46,457 nucleotides of DNA from an uncultured Oscillospiraceae bacterium (GCA_910578735.1 CAJTSQ010000017.1:1-46457); one strand, 5' to 3'; shown: positions 30,350 to 38,492, counted from the first letter of the stretch. The notes: generated from the sequence alone by a model not told the origin. Made by a program: numbers and translations.

Positions 30350-31162
30350 GTGTTCACCTTTACCACCCTGGCCAGCAGTTCCCTGGGCAACACCGCTCTG
30401 GTGTCCTGCGGGGACACCCACATCCTGCTGGACGCGGGCATCTCCGCCAAGCGCATCACCGCCGGCCTGGCGGAGCTGGGGGTGATGCCCCACCAACTGT
30501 CGGCTATCCTCCTCACCCACGAGCACAGCGACCACGTATCCGGCCTGCGGGTGCTCACCAAAAAGGCGGGGGCCCCCATCTACGCCACCCGCCCCACCTG
30601 TCAGGAGTGGTACCGAAAAAACCGCTGCGACCAGGTAAAGGACCTGTTTCAGCCGATAGAGCCGGGAGACGGGGTGCAGCTCGGTCCTCTGTGGGCGGAG
30701 TCCTTCCCCACCCCCCACGACGCGGCGGGCAGCGTGGGCTGGTCCATCGCCGGAGAAGGGGGGCGCATGGTGCTGTGCACCGACCTGGGGCATGTCACTG
30801 ACCAGGTCCGCCGGGCGGCGGCGGGCTGCGACCTGCTGGTGTGTGAGACCAACCACGACGAGGACTGGGTCCGCACTGGACCTTACCCCTACTACTTAAA
30901 GCAGCGCATCCTGGGGGACTACGGCCACCTGTCCAATGAGGCGGGGGCGGAGCTGGCCGCCTTTGCGGTGGAGTCCGGAACGAGAGCTGTCATCCTGGCC
31001 CACCTGTCCCAGACCAACAACACCCCCGTCCGGGCCTATGAGGCGGTGTCTCTGCGGCTGCGGGCCATGGACTGCGACCCGGAGCGGGACATCTCCCTGA
31101 CCGTGGCCCCTAGGGATACCGTCGGAACCACCTGGAGCTCCAAGGAGGTATCGGTATGCTGA
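30350..31162 (+). CDS. yycJ: MBL-fold metallohydrolase, YycJ/WalJ-like
   Basis: 270 residues from GTG 30350 (GAAAGGAGATA upstream). The beta-lactamase-fold metal motif HxHxDH is His57-Glu-His59-Ser-Asp61-His62 (LLTHEHSDHVSGL); later ligands are in PTPHDAAGS, TDLGHVTDQV and LAHLSQTNN. YycJ/WalJ proteins are cytoplasmic, bind two metals and are reported to act as DNA exonucleases with effects on replication timing and cell division; in low-GC Firmicutes the gene lies after walRK. Here it stands instead between murA and rlmH, rlmH being its frequent neighbour. The stop overlaps the rlmH start by 7 nt. Confidence 0.9.
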   Translation: MFTFTTLASSSLGNTALVSCGDTHILLDAGISAKRITAGLAELGVMPHQLSAILLTHEHSDHVSGLRVLTKKAGAPIYATRPTCQEWYRKNRCDQVKDLFQPIEPGDGVQLGPLWAESFPTPHDAAGSVGWSIAGEGGRMVLCTDLGHVTDQVRRAAAGCDLLVCETNHDEDWVRTGPYPYYLKQRILGDYGHLSNEAGAELAAFAVESGTRAVILAHLSQTNNTPVRAYEAVSLRLRAMDCDPERDISLTVAPRDTVGTTWSSKEVSVC

Positions 31163-31638
31163 GTGTCTACCTCATCTGCGTGGGCAAGCTGAAGGAGAAA
31201 TTCTATAAGGATGCCTGCGCCGAATATGTGAAGCGGCTGTCCGCCTACTGCAAGCTGACCGTGCTGGAAATTCCCGAGGCCAAGCTGCCCAAGGACCCCA
31301 CCCTGGGTGAGATTACCAACGCCCTGGCCAAGGAGGGGGAGGCCATCCGGGCAAAAATCCCCCCCGGCTCCCGGGTGGCGGCCCTGTGCGTGGAGGGCCG
31401 GATGCGCTCCAGCGAGGAAATTCCCCAGATGTTCCCCGTGCCGGGCCGCAGCCCGGAGAAGCATATGGTTTTCATCATCGGCGGCAGCTACGGCCTGCAC
31501 CCCTCCATCAAGGCGGAGGCCAACACCCAGCTGTCCATGTCTCCCATGACCTTTCCCCACCACCTGGCCCGGGTCATGCTGCTGGAGCAGATCTACCGGG
31601 CATTTAAAATCAACGAGGGGTCGGCCTACCATAAATAA
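31156..31638 (+). CDS. rlmH: 23S rRNA (pseudouridine1915-N3)-methyltransferase
   Basis: 160 residues, the usual size. SPOUT-class methyltransferase that modifies pseudouridine 1915 in helix 69 of 23S rRNA on assembled 70S ribosomes, using SAM. Signatures: the opening YLICVGKLKEKFYKDACAEY, the SAM-binding knot segment MVFIIGGSYGLHPSIKAEAN, and the conserved C-terminus MTFPHHLARVMLLEQIYRAF ending in YHK. The ATG overlaps the end of the MBL gene, with AAGGAGGTATCG before it, so translation is coupled. A terminator follows within 10 nt. Confidence 0.97.
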   Translation: MLSVYLICVGKLKEKFYKDACAEYVKRLSAYCKLTVLEIPEAKLPKDPTLGEITNALAKEGEAIRAKIPPGSRVAALCVEGRMRSSEEIPQMFPVPGRSPEKHMVFIIGGSYGLHPSIKAEANTQLSMSPMTFPHHLARVMLLEQIYRAFKINEGSAYHK

Positions 31639-31639
31639 A

Positions 31640-31668
31640 ACGGCCCCGTCTCAAAGAAACGGAGCCGT
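31640..31668 (+). terminator. Terminator after rlmH
   Basis: ACGGC-CCCGT pairs with ACGG-A-GCCGT over a loop of about 9 nt, directly after the stop codon. There is one mismatch and no strong U-tract. Confidence 0.55.
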
Positions 31669-31676
31669 CCCACAAC

Positions 31677-31705
31677 TTGACACACCCGCAAAAATGTGGT
31701 ATGCT
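31677..31705 (+). promoter_or_regulatory. Promoter of a plus-strand RNA opposite a 21-residue ORF
   Basis: Perfect TTGACA (31677-31682), 17-bp spacer, TATGCT (31700-31705). No ORF with an RBS follows; it points at the 3' end of the minus-strand small ORF. Confidence 0.8.
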
Positions 31706-31711
31706 ACGGTT

Positions 31712-31812
31712 GTGTAGGGGAATCGCCCGGCGCTGGCGGTTTGGCCCTAACAGGGAAAATTTCTTAACGCAAAGCTAAGAAACCGTCACTTGCCAGAGTG
31801 GCGGTTTCACTT
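31712..31812 (+). ncRNA. Candidate antisense antitoxin RNA
   Basis: A transcript of about 100 nt from the 31677 promoter to the hairpin 31779-31808. It contains a TTTCTTA/TAAGAAA inverted repeat (31760-31766 with 31776-31782) that competes with the terminator arm. It overlaps the 3' end of the convergent mRNA for the 21-residue ORF, as in the TxpA/RatA and BsrG/SR4 type I systems of Bacillus. Predicted only. Confidence 0.5.
31779..31808. terminator. Shared bidirectional hairpin of the convergent RNAs
   Basis: 12-bp stem with one G-U pair (31779-31790 with 31797-31808), loop TGCCAG. The stop codon of the minus-strand ORF is part of the stem. Confidence 0.65.
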
Positions 31813-31872
31813 TACCCTGACCTGAATCGTTACTGTGTATCCACGAACGTGGAATGTAACTGTCAATGTCAT
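31807..31872 (-). CDS. 21-residue peptide, candidate type I toxin
   Basis: ATG 31872 follows a very strong AAGGGGGTGA at 6 nt, and a perfect promoter lies upstream at 31941-31969. The 21-residue product (MTLTVTFHVRGYTVTIQVRV plus Lys) alternates hydrophobic and polar residues and is Val/Thr-rich with a cationic end, so it could insert in membranes as a beta or amphipathic peptide; it is not a plain hydrophobic TM helix. Too short to be detected by ordinary gene callers. Strong expression signals plus a convergent antisense RNA promoter (31677) suggest toxin-antitoxin organisation. No toxicity is shown, and a leader peptide or sORF of other function is possible. Confidence 0.55.
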   Translation of the reverse strand: MTLTVTFHVRGYTVTIQVRVK

Positions 31873-31940
31873 CGTGCTCACCCCCTTTGCAGAGGTGTGC
31901 CAAAACCGCCCTCGCCTTAACCGGCATTCCTTTGTGTCGA

Positions 31941-31969
31941 ATTATAGCAGAAAGCTACCTATACGTCAA
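31941..31969 (-). promoter_or_regulatory. Promoter of the 21-residue ORF
   Basis: On the minus strand TTGACG (plus 31964-31969), 17-bp spacer, perfect TATAAT (plus 31941-31946). The leader before the start codon is about 60 nt. Confidence 0.8.
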
Positions 31970-31994
31970 CAGAATAACCCGAAAAACGACAAAA

Positions 31995-32026
31995 GGAGCC
32001 TGACACGACATGTCAGGCTCCTTTTA
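31995..32026 (-). terminator. Terminator after the hypothetical protein
   Basis: AAAAGGAGCCTGACA pairs with TGTCAGGCTCCTTTT; on the minus strand the stem ends in a T run, right after the stop codon. The flanking A and T runs also allow action on the plus strand. Confidence 0.85.
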
Positions 32027-32029
32027 GCG

Positions 32030-32335
32030 TCAACGTTCTTTTTCCGCCTGAAACAGGGCGCACGCCTCCAACTGTTGCAGCCGTTGACAGACGGCAATCT
32101 CACTGTCCAAAAGCCGCAGCAGGGCTTTTCTGCTGACCGGCTCCAGGAAGTGGTCCCCCGTCCGACTGCCCTCTTGAATGTTCTCCTCATACCAGCACCT
32201 GCCGTCCTCGGTGACAAACCAAATCCGGGACTCCACAGGTCCGAAGCACAGCTTTTTGAGAATTACCCGCCGGCCGTTGACAAATTCCCTCTCAGGCGGG
32301 CAGTGGAGCCAGTGAGCAACCCAAAAATCCTTCAT
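32030..32335 (-). CDS. Hypothetical protein downstream of the XRE gene
   Basis: 101 residues from ATG 32335, with GAGGTG 6 nt before. It is rich in Trp, Arg and Glu (MKDFWVAHWLHCPPEREFVN; ESRIWFVTEDGRCWYEEN) with no signal peptide or TM segment; the C-terminal third is a likely helix. I do not recognise the family. It begins 21 nt after the stop of the XRE membrane-regulator gene, so the two form an operon. It could be a small cytoplasmic partner of that regulator or an unrelated passenger. A T-rich AGGAGCCTGACA/TGTCAGGCTCCT hairpin (31995-32024) immediately follows its stop as its likely terminator. Confidence 0.6.
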   Translation of the reverse strand: MKDFWVAHWLHCPPEREFVNGRRVILKKLCFGPVESRIWFVTEDGRCWYEENIQEGSRTGDHFLEPVSRKALLRLLDSEIAVCQRLQQLEACALFQAEKER

Positions 32336-32356
32336 TCTCCACACCTCATCTGGTCC

Positions 32357-32959
32357 TTATTTGGTCAGCTTCCGGTTCATATACTTGGGGTTGATGACCA
32401 GAATATAGACCAGCGCTGTGATGAGCATCAGCAACCCGCCCACAAGGCCGATTCCAGCGTACATGATGAGAAACGCGATTCCCAGCTGTACCAAGCAGTA
32501 CAGCAATTCAATTTGTGTATTTTTCTTTCGCTGTTGCAGGTCTTGGGTGAAGCGGTGGTTGGAGGCCATCCATATGGAGGCCAGCAACAGAAAAACAGCG
32601 GAAAAAATGACCGCGCCGAAATCTGAACCGTGGACCCTCGCGCTCCATAGGTGCTGTGCGGTGGCGTAACCAAAAGCAGCGTGGCACTCAATCGCCAGCC
32701 AGGTCAGATTGGTCCGCAGGATGGGATTGGGCTTTTTACCCTGGGGGACCTCGCTGTATGTTACCTTATTGCCAATTAACTCATCTAACGAGATATGAAA
32801 CAGCTTAGCCAGGGCGATCAGCTTTTCCGAGCTGGGGGCGGACTGGTCGGCCTCCCACTTCGTGACGGCCTGCCGGCTGACCCCCATCGTCTCGGCCAGC
32901 GTCTCCTGGGACAATCCATGTGCGGTTCGTTGTTCTTTGATTTTTTCGCCTAATGTCAT
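32357..32959 (-). CDS. XRE-family regulator with membrane segments
   Basis: 200 residues from ATG 32959 (AGAGGTGATT upstream). HTH at residues 3-62 (IKEQRTAHGLSQETLAETMG, VSRQAVTKWEADQSAP, then LIALAKLFHISLDELIG), closely similar in plan to the XRE gene at 6944. The C-terminal half has four hydrophobic segments (about 85-105, 110-130, 145-165, 170-190), so the protein is probably membrane-bound. The inverted repeat GCAACTATTGGTTGC at 33018-33032, 59 nt upstream, matches the one before the other XRE gene. It leads an operon with the 101-residue hypothetical gene. Confidence 0.85.
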   Translation of the reverse strand: MTLGEKIKEQRTAHGLSQETLAETMGVSRQAVTKWEADQSAPSSEKLIALAKLFHISLDELIGNKVTYSEVPQGKKPNPILRTNLTWLAIECHAAFGYATAQHLWSARVHGSDFGAVIFSAVFLLLASIWMASNHRFTQDLQQRKKNTQIELLYCLVQLGIAFLIMYAGIGLVGGLLMLITALVYILVINPKYMNRKLTK

Positions 32960-33017
32960 ATGAATCACCTCTAAGACCAGCATACCGAATTTTGAGCAAA
33001 AATCTACCAACTATCCG

Positions 33018-33032
33018 GCAACTATTGGTTGC
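33018..33032. promoter_or_regulatory. Operator-like inverted repeat GCAACTATTGGTTGC
   Basis: GCAAC/GTTGC arms, with CCG and CGG extending the symmetry further out. Only two core bases differ from the site at 6850-6864. A partial copy of CAACTAT lies just upstream at about 33008. Confidence 0.55.
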
Positions 33033-33047
33033 AATCGGTTTTTTGCC

Positions 33048-33926
33048 TCAAATTCCTGTCAAATCGAAGGGCGGGGTATACTCCTCCCGGGCGCTTGTCC
33101 GCTCCTGGGTAAAGCCGTCCAGACCCAAATTTTCCATGTACTCCCGGGCGGCCCGCATCTCCCCGGGGCGCAGGCGGCGGTTCAGCTCCGGGAGGGCGGA
33201 CAGGTCCCCCCAGGGGGTGTACTGGCTCATGAGGGAGAACAGCACCGTCCCCGGTAAAAACGTCCGGGCCACCCAGTCCATCACCGCCTTGGCCTGATTC
33301 AGCTGGCCGGGGAGGATAAGGTGGCGTATAATTGTACCGCTTAATAACAGACCGTTATCATCAAACCGGCAGGGCCCGGTCTGACGGACCATCTCCCGGA
33401 TGGCGTCCTGGGCGATCTCCGGGTAATCGGAGGCCCCGGAGTAACGGTTAGCGGTCTCCCTGTCCAGATATTTCAGGTCGGGGAGGTAGATGTCAATTTT
33501 CCCCTCCAGCCCCCGCAGGGTCTCCGCCCTGTCATATCCGCCGGTGTTGAATACGACAGGTATAGGGGGCCGCCACTCCTCCAGCAGGGCGGCCAGGGTG
33601 TGGACGTAGTGGGTGGGGTTGACGAAATTGAGGTTGTGGGCCCCCTGATCAATGAGCGCCTGGCAGATCTCCCGCAGGCGGTCCAGGGTGACAGGCCTGC
33701 CGAAATCCTGATGGCTGATCTTCTCATTCTGACAGAACACGCAGCCCAGGGAGCAGCCGGAGAAGAAGACCGTCCCCGAGCCCCGGGTGCCGGAGATGGG
33801 TGGCTCCTCCCAATGGTGGAGGGCGGCCCGGGCCAGGACGGGAAGGGCGGGCATGCGACAATAGCCGGTCCCCTCCGTCTCAGTGCGGATGGCCCCGCAG
33901 CGCCGGGGGCACAGATTGCAGATCAT
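33048..33926 (-). CDS. PflX-like radical SAM protein (COG1313)
   Basis: 292 residues from ATG 33926 (GGAGGG 6 nt before). The N-terminus has a Cys motif CNLCPRRCG...GYC, probably an extra metal site, followed by the radical SAM CxxxCxxC in FFSGCSLGCVFCQNEKIS. The remainder (NLNFVNPTHYVHTLAALLEE, FNTGGYDRAETLRGLEGKID, YLPDLKYLD) matches the uncharacterised family related to pyruvate formate-lyase activating enzyme. It may install a glycyl radical or modify a protein, but no substrate is known. It starts 14 nt after the mutY stop, so it is likely co-transcribed with it. Confidence 0.88.
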   Translation of the reverse strand: MICNLCPRRCGAIRTETEGTGYCRMPALPVLARAALHHWEEPPISGTRGSGTVFFSGCSLGCVFCQNEKISHQDFGRPVTLDRLREICQALIDQGAHNLNFVNPTHYVHTLAALLEEWRPPIPVVFNTGGYDRAETLRGLEGKIDIYLPDLKYLDRETANRYSGASDYPEIAQDAIREMVRQTGPCRFDDNGLLLSGTIIRHLILPGQLNQAKAVMDWVARTFLPGTVLFSLMSQYTPWGDLSALPELNRRLRPGEMRAAREYMENLGLDGFTQERTSAREEYTPPFDLTGI

Positions 33927-33940
33927 GGCGCGCCCTCCTC

Positions 33941-34987
33941 TCAAAAATGCCCCAGACGGTCGGCCACAAGCCGGGAAAAGCTCTGGAAGGCGTTGGGGAC
34001 GGCGTAGGTGTCCCGCAGCTCCTCCCGGCCGGCCCACACCCAGCCCTCGGGCAGGTCCGGACCGTCCAGCTCTCCGGCCAGAGCGATCATATGCCACTCG
34101 ATATGGGTGAAGATGTGTTTTCCTGTCCCCGCCTTTTCCAGCGGAGAGAGGGACAGCCCCCAGCGGGCTGGCCAGTCGGTCCTGTCCGCCGGTTCGTTGG
34201 GATACTCCCACAGCCCGGCCAGCAGGCCCCGGTCCGGACGGCGGCGGAGGGCCACACGGTCCCCCTGAAAGAGGAGGTAGACAGTGCGCTCCTCCACCCG
34301 GCGAGCCTTCTTGGCCGACTTGACGGGCAGCTCCCCTGTCCGGCCCTCCTGGAAGGCCCGGCATAGGTGGGCCGCCGGGCACTTCTCGCACAGGGGCGCG
34401 CCGTTGGGCAGGCAGATTGTGGCCCCCAGCTCCATCAGGGCCTGGTTGAAGTCCCCGGGGGCCTCCAGGGGAATCACCTCGGCCAGGGCGGCGGTGACCC
34501 TTTTCTTCATGGCGGGAGTGGTGATGTCGCCGCTGTCTCCGGTGATCCGGGCAATTACCCGCAGGACGTTTCCGTCCACCGCGGGGACGGGCAGGCCGAA
34601 GGCGATGGAGGAAATGGCCCCGGCGGTGTAGTCCCCCACCCCGGCCAGGGCCCGGATAGTCTCATAAGTATTTGGGAATACTCCGGCGTGATTGGTCATG
34701 ATTTGTCCTGCCGCCTTTTGAAGGTTTCTGGCCCGGCTGTAGTAGCCCAGCCCCTGCCACAGCTTCATCAGCTGGTCCTGGGGCAGGGCGGCCAGGGCGG
34801 CCACGTGGGGGGCCGCCTCCAAAAAGCGGCGGTAGTAGTCCAGCACCGCCGCCACCCGGGTCTGCTGGAGCATGATTTCAGACACCCACACATGGTATGG
34901 GGTGGGATCGCTGCGCCAGGGGAGTGTCCTGGCGTTCTCCCGATACCAGACCAGCAGGGGGATGGGAAGCTGCTGCAGTGTGTTCAA
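33941..34987 (-). CDS. mutY: A/G-specific adenine glycosylase
   Basis: 348 residues from TTG 34987, chosen for the AGAGGAG 7 nt before and the normal family length; the frame stays open 31 codons upstream. MutY removes A opposite 8-oxoG. Present are the catalytic Glu region VSEIMLQQTRVAAVLDYYRR, helix-hairpin-helix LAGVGDYTAGAISSIAFGLP with VDGNVLRV (catalytic Asp), and the 4Fe-4S cluster C-x7-C-x2-C-x5-C (CLPNGAPLCEKCPAAHLC); the first spacing is seven residues instead of the canonical six. The C-terminal Nudix-like domain that reads 8-oxoG follows (about 225-345). Downstream gene: the PflX-like protein. Confidence 0.94.
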   Translation of the reverse strand: MNTLQQLPIPLLVWYRENARTLPWRSDPTPYHVWVSEIMLQQTRVAAVLDYYRRFLEAAPHVAALAALPQDQLMKLWQGLGYYSRARNLQKAAGQIMTNHAGVFPNTYETIRALAGVGDYTAGAISSIAFGLPVPAVDGNVLRVIARITGDSGDITTPAMKKRVTAALAEVIPLEAPGDFNQALMELGATICLPNGAPLCEKCPAAHLCRAFQEGRTGELPVKSAKKARRVEERTVYLLFQGDRVALRRRPDRGLLAGLWEYPNEPADRTDWPARWGLSLSPLEKAGTGKHIFTHIEWHMIALAGELDGPDLPEGWVWAGREELRDTYAVPNAFQSFSRLVADRLGHF

Positions 34988-35334
34988 GGCCAGGCTCCTC
35001 TCTATGCTAAAGATACTTCTCTGCCGCGCTACCTTTGGGGGCAAATTTGGTTGATCGGTCGCTGCGCAGATGAATAACAAATTACTAATACTTTATATAA
35101 TGTATTTGGGGATGGCGTTTCCCCGGCTGGAGTGGTAAAGTGTGTGACAGAGCAAGGGTTAAAAATTTAACGAAGAATCGGCTGCCGCTCTTGCCGGCTT
35201 TTCAGCAGATTTATAATCTTTCGCTCTATCATTCCTTTTTCATCCATCCTTCCAGATCACCACACAGGGGCGCCCCGCCGGGGCGCCCCTGTGTGGTTTC
35301 GTGGGGGCAACAGAGACACCCGCCTGGCAGCTTT
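34988..35334. other. 347-bp gene-free interval
   Basis: No ORF with a convincing RBS. It holds an AT-rich stretch with TATAAT (35096-35101, plus), a GGGTTAAAAATTTAACG motif near 35155, a GCCGC-TCTT-GCCGGC run, and the long hairpin at 35259-35297. An untranslated RNA on the plus strand is possible but unsupported by a good -35. Confidence 0.4.
35259..35297 (-). terminator. Long perfect hairpin after the C_GCAxxG_C_C gene
   Basis: 18-bp perfect stem (35259-35276 with 35280-35297; CCACACAGGGGCGCCCC side) with a 3-nt loop. Neither strand shows a U-tract, so it may be a 3' stabiliser or repeat instead of a classic terminator. Confidence 0.55.
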
Positions 35335-35703
35335 TCACTCCAGCATCTGCACCACGTCAAAGACCAGACCGTCGCAGTGCTCCTTGCGGGGGATGCCCGC
35401 GTCGTGGGATTTCTTCAGCAGGGCGGCGCAGTTGATCTCCCCGTGGTCCTCCAGGAATTTGCGCCGGAAGCTGTCCACCTCCTCCGGGGGATAGTGGGTC
35501 ATGCCCAGCACCATCAGCCCGCCGGTGAGGGCGCCGCAGGCCGAGCCGCAGCGCATCCCGGAGCCGAAGCTGGATCCCAGGTCATAGGCCTGCTCCTCAG
35601 TCAGCCCCATCTCCTGGGCGAAGGTGACCAGCACGGACTGGCAGCAGTTGAAATGTACGTCGGTGCAGGCCCGGAGCTGGCGGGCTTTTTCTAAATGTGT
35701 CAT
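35335..35703 (-). CDS. C_GCAxxG_C_C family redox-type protein
   Basis: 122 residues; ATG 35703 after GAGAGGAGAA. The family motif is visible in MRCGSACGALTGGLMVLGMT, with further conserved Cys before (FNCCQSVL) and after (INCAALL). These small cysteine-rich cytosolic proteins occur widely in anaerobes and are thought to bind metal or take part in redox chemistry, but no function is proven. No TM or signal segment. The GNAT gene starts upstream on the same strand with 18 nt between, so the two are probably co-transcribed. Confidence 0.9.
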   Translation of the reverse strand: MTHLEKARQLRACTDVHFNCCQSVLVTFAQEMGLTEEQAYDLGSSFGSGMRCGSACGALTGGLMVLGMTHYPPEEVDSFRRKFLEDHGEINCAALLKKSHDAGIPRKEHCDGLVFDVVQMLE

Positions 35704-35721
35704 AATAAGTTCTCCTCTCGT

Positions 35722-36174
35722 CTATCTGGTTTTATCCAATACCATCTGGTCGTAGCGCAAAAATTGATACCCCGCCCTCTGATACAGGCGGACGGCCCCC
35801 TGGTTGGCCTGGGTGACCTCCAGGCGGAAGCGGCGGGCGGCGGGGTAGTCCTCCTCCAGCCAGGCCATCACCGCGGCCCCCAGTCCCCGGCCCCGGAACT
35901 CCGGCTTGAGGTATACCTCCTCCAGAAAGACACACCGGCCCCCCACCTCGGCGGAGTAGCACTGGGTGACATACAGATAGCCGGCGGCCTCCCCGTCCCA
36001 CTGGATGAGCAGGCCCCGAAGCAGGGGTTCGGCGGGGTCGGCGGCGTCCTGGAAGGATCGCTCCAGAATGGCGGCATCCACCGGGTGGTCCACCGCGTCG
36101 CTGTGATAAAAATCCTGCACCATAGGAACCACCAGGTCGTGGTCCTCCGGCACGAGGTCGCGAAGGGTAAGCAT
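35722..36174 (-). CDS. GNAT-family N-acetyltransferase
   Basis: 150 residues from ATG 36174 (AGGAG 8 nt before); an upstream GTG (36183) is inside the RBS. The acetyl-CoA-binding motif A is VYLKPEFRGRGLGAAVMAWL with the Q/RxxGxG/A signature, and motif B is RLYQRAGY. GNATs transfer an acetyl group to amines of antibiotics, proteins or small molecules; the acceptor here cannot be told. It lies 11 nt after recG, likely one transcript. Confidence 0.88.
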   Translation of the reverse strand: MLTLRDLVPEDHDLVVPMVQDFYHSDAVDHPVDAAILERSFQDAADPAEPLLRGLLIQWDGEAAGYLYVTQCYSAEVGGRCVFLEEVYLKPEFRGRGLGAAVMAWLEEDYPAARRFRLEVTQANQGAVRLYQRAGYQFLRYDQMVLDKTR

Positions 36175-36185
36175 AACATCCACTC

Positions 36186-38276
36186 CTAATTAAAAATATC
36201 CGGCGTGTCGGCAAAGAGCCGGCACACCCGCTCCCAGACGGGGCGGTTTTCCGGGGCAGTGAGCTGGGGGTCCTGCTCCAGCAGCTGTCGGGCGGCCTCC
36301 TGGGCCTCGCTGAGCAGGCGCATATCTCCGGCCAGGTCGGCCAGCTTCATCTGAGGCAGGCCGTGCTGGCGGTTGCCGAAGAAGTCCCCCGGCCCCCGGG
36401 CTTTCAGGTCCTCCTCGGATATTTTGAAGCCGTCGGTGGTGGAGGCCAGAGTGTGCAGCCGCTCCATGGCCTCCAGGCTGCGGGTGCCGGTGATAAGTAC
36501 GCAGTGGGAGGGGTGCTCCCCCCTCCCCACCCGTCCCCGGAGCTGGTGGAGCTGGCTGAGGCCGAAGCGGTCGGCGTTCTCGATGATGATAAGGGAGGCG
36601 TTGGGCACGTCCACCCCCACCTCCACTACAGTGGTGGCCACCAGCACCTGGGTCCGGCCGGAGGCAAAGGCGGACATGGCCTCCTCCTTCTCCCTGGGCT
36701 TCATCTTCCCGTGGAGGATGCCCAGCCGCAGATCGGGGAAGACCTCCTTTTGCAGCTTGTCCGCATAGGTTTTCACCGCCTTCAAATTCAGAGCGGCGGC
36801 CTCCTCTCCGGGCAGGGCGGCATCCGGGTTCTCCTCCACGGCGGGACAGATGATATAGGCCTGGCGCCCCTGGGCGGTCTGCTGGCGGACAAACTGATAC
36901 ATCCGCTGCCGCTTGTCCTCCCGGACCACATAGGTGGCGATGGGGGTGCGCCCCGGGGGGAGCTGGTCAATAACAGACACGTCCAGGTCGCCGTAGATGA
37001 TGAGGGCCAGGGTACGGGGGATGGGGGTGGCAGACATGACCAGCACATGGGGGGCGGTGTCCTTCCCGCCCTTCGCCGCCAAGGCGGCCCGCTGGGCCAC
37101 CCCGAACCGGTGCTGCTCGTCGGCCACGATGAGGGCCAGCCTGTGGAAAGCCACCCTCTCAGCGATGAGGGCGTGGGTGCCGATCACAAAGTCGATCTCC
37201 CCCGCGGCCAGAGCGGCCTGGGTCTTTTTCTTCTCCGCCGCGGTCAGGGAGCCGGTGAGCAGTCCCACCTGCACCCCTGCAGGTGAGAGCAAAGCGGACA
37301 GGGACTTGTAATGCTGCTCGGCCAGCACCTCAGTGGGGGCCATCAGAGCCCCCTGATACCCCCCCTTGGCGCACAGCCAGCCGGCGTAGGCCGCCACCAC
37401 GGTTTTTCCGGAACCCACGTCCCCCTGAACCAGCCGGTTCATAGGCTTTCCAGAGGCCATATCCCCGGCCGCCTCGTCCATCACCCGGCTTTGGGCCCGG
37501 GTGGGGGCGAAGGGCAGCAGGGAGAGGAACTCCTCCTTGGGCCGGGGAGGGATGGCAAAGCCCGCCTCCCCCTTATCCCGGCGGGTCTTCAAATAGCTGA
37601 GCCCCACGGCCAGGTAAAACAGTTCCTCAAAGGCCAGCCGCCGCCGGGCCAGGGCGAGGGCCTCCTCGTCTTCCGGGAAGTGGATATTCCTCACGGAAAA
37701 TTCCGCCGCTGCCAGCCGGTGGTCCTGGCGGATGTACGGAGGCAGGGTCTCAGGCAGCCCTCCGGCGCAGGGGAGGGCCTGCCGTGTGAGGGAGGCCAGC
37801 AGATGGTTGGAGATCCCCGCCGTCAGCCGGTAGACGGGCATGATGCAGCCGGTGAAGGACTGCTTTCCCAGCCGCTCAAAGATGGGATTGACCATAGACC
37901 GGCGGCGGCCCTGTTCCTCCACCGTGCCGTAGAAGATATACTCCTCCCCGGCCCGGATGGCCCGCTCCACATACCCCTGGTTGAAGAAGGTGAGGTGGAG
38001 GGCTCCGGTGTGGTCTGCCACCTTCACCTGGACCAGCTCCAGCCCCTTCCGGATGCGGGAGAGCCTGGGGTGCTCGGCGGCCATAGCGGCGATGCATACC
38101 CGGCCCTCCAGGGGGGCCTCCTTGATGGCATACACCTTTCGCCTGTCCTCATAGTCCCGAGGATAGTAGGCCAGCAGGTCTCCGACGGCAGTCAGGCCCA
38201 GCTTCTCCAGCTTTTTGGCCCTGGCCTCCCCCACGCCCGGGAGGTCGGTGAGCGGGGTGTCTTGGGTGACGGACAC
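36186..38276 (-). CDS. recG: ATP-dependent DNA helicase RecG
   Basis: 696 residues, within the usual range. GTG 38276 with AAAGGAGG 9 nt before. An N-terminal wedge/OB domain (about 1-160; LTDLPGVGEARAKKLEKLG) leads to two RecA-like domains: Walker A GDVGSGKT, APTEVLAEQH, the DEQH box VADEQHRFGV, SATPIPRTLA, and motif VI QLRGRVGRG. RecG remodels stalled replication forks and Holliday junctions. All motifs are intact. Confidence 0.97.
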   Translation of the reverse strand: MSVTQDTPLTDLPGVGEARAKKLEKLGLTAVGDLLAYYPRDYEDRRKVYAIKEAPLEGRVCIAAMAAEHPRLSRIRKGLELVQVKVADHTGALHLTFFNQGYVERAIRAGEEYIFYGTVEEQGRRRSMVNPIFERLGKQSFTGCIMPVYRLTAGISNHLLASLTRQALPCAGGLPETLPPYIRQDHRLAAAEFSVRNIHFPEDEEALALARRRLAFEELFYLAVGLSYLKTRRDKGEAGFAIPPRPKEEFLSLLPFAPTRAQSRVMDEAAGDMASGKPMNRLVQGDVGSGKTVVAAYAGWLCAKGGYQGALMAPTEVLAEQHYKSLSALLSPAGVQVGLLTGSLTAAEKKKTQAALAAGEIDFVIGTHALIAERVAFHRLALIVADEQHRFGVAQRAALAAKGGKDTAPHVLVMSATPIPRTLALIIYGDLDVSVIDQLPPGRTPIATYVVREDKRQRMYQFVRQQTAQGRQAYIICPAVEENPDAALPGEEAAALNLKAVKTYADKLQKEVFPDLRLGILHGKMKPREKEEAMSAFASGRTQVLVATTVVEVGVDVPNASLIIIENADRFGLSQLHQLRGRVGRGEHPSHCVLITGTRSLEAMERLHTLASTTDGFKISEEDLKARGPGDFFGNRQHGLPQMKLADLAGDMRLLSEAQEAARQLLEQDPQLTAPENRPVWERVCRLFADTPDIFN

Positions 38277-38414
38277 GGGGGCAGCCTCCTTTCATAGCGG
38301 TTTGCTCTATTTTATCACAGCTTGTTCAGGGAGTAAAGGCGAAGAATGGGACGTCCCTTTTGAAACATGTATTGTACTCCTGCACAACACCAATCTGAAA
38401 AGGGAGAATGGTAC

Positions 38415-38443
38415 TTGCCACACAGAGCGGGGTCCGGTATAAT
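38415..38443 (+). promoter_or_regulatory. Promoter of the 2-hydroxyacid dehydrogenase gene
   Basis: TTGCCA (38415-38420), 17-bp spacer, perfect TATAAT (38438-38443), 49 nt before the start codon. A GGGACGTCCC palindrome (38349-38358) lies further upstream. Confidence 0.8.
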
Positions 38444-38492
38444 GGGAAAGTGGGCGGATATTGTCCGCCTAAATTTGAAAGGAGCGCCGCCT

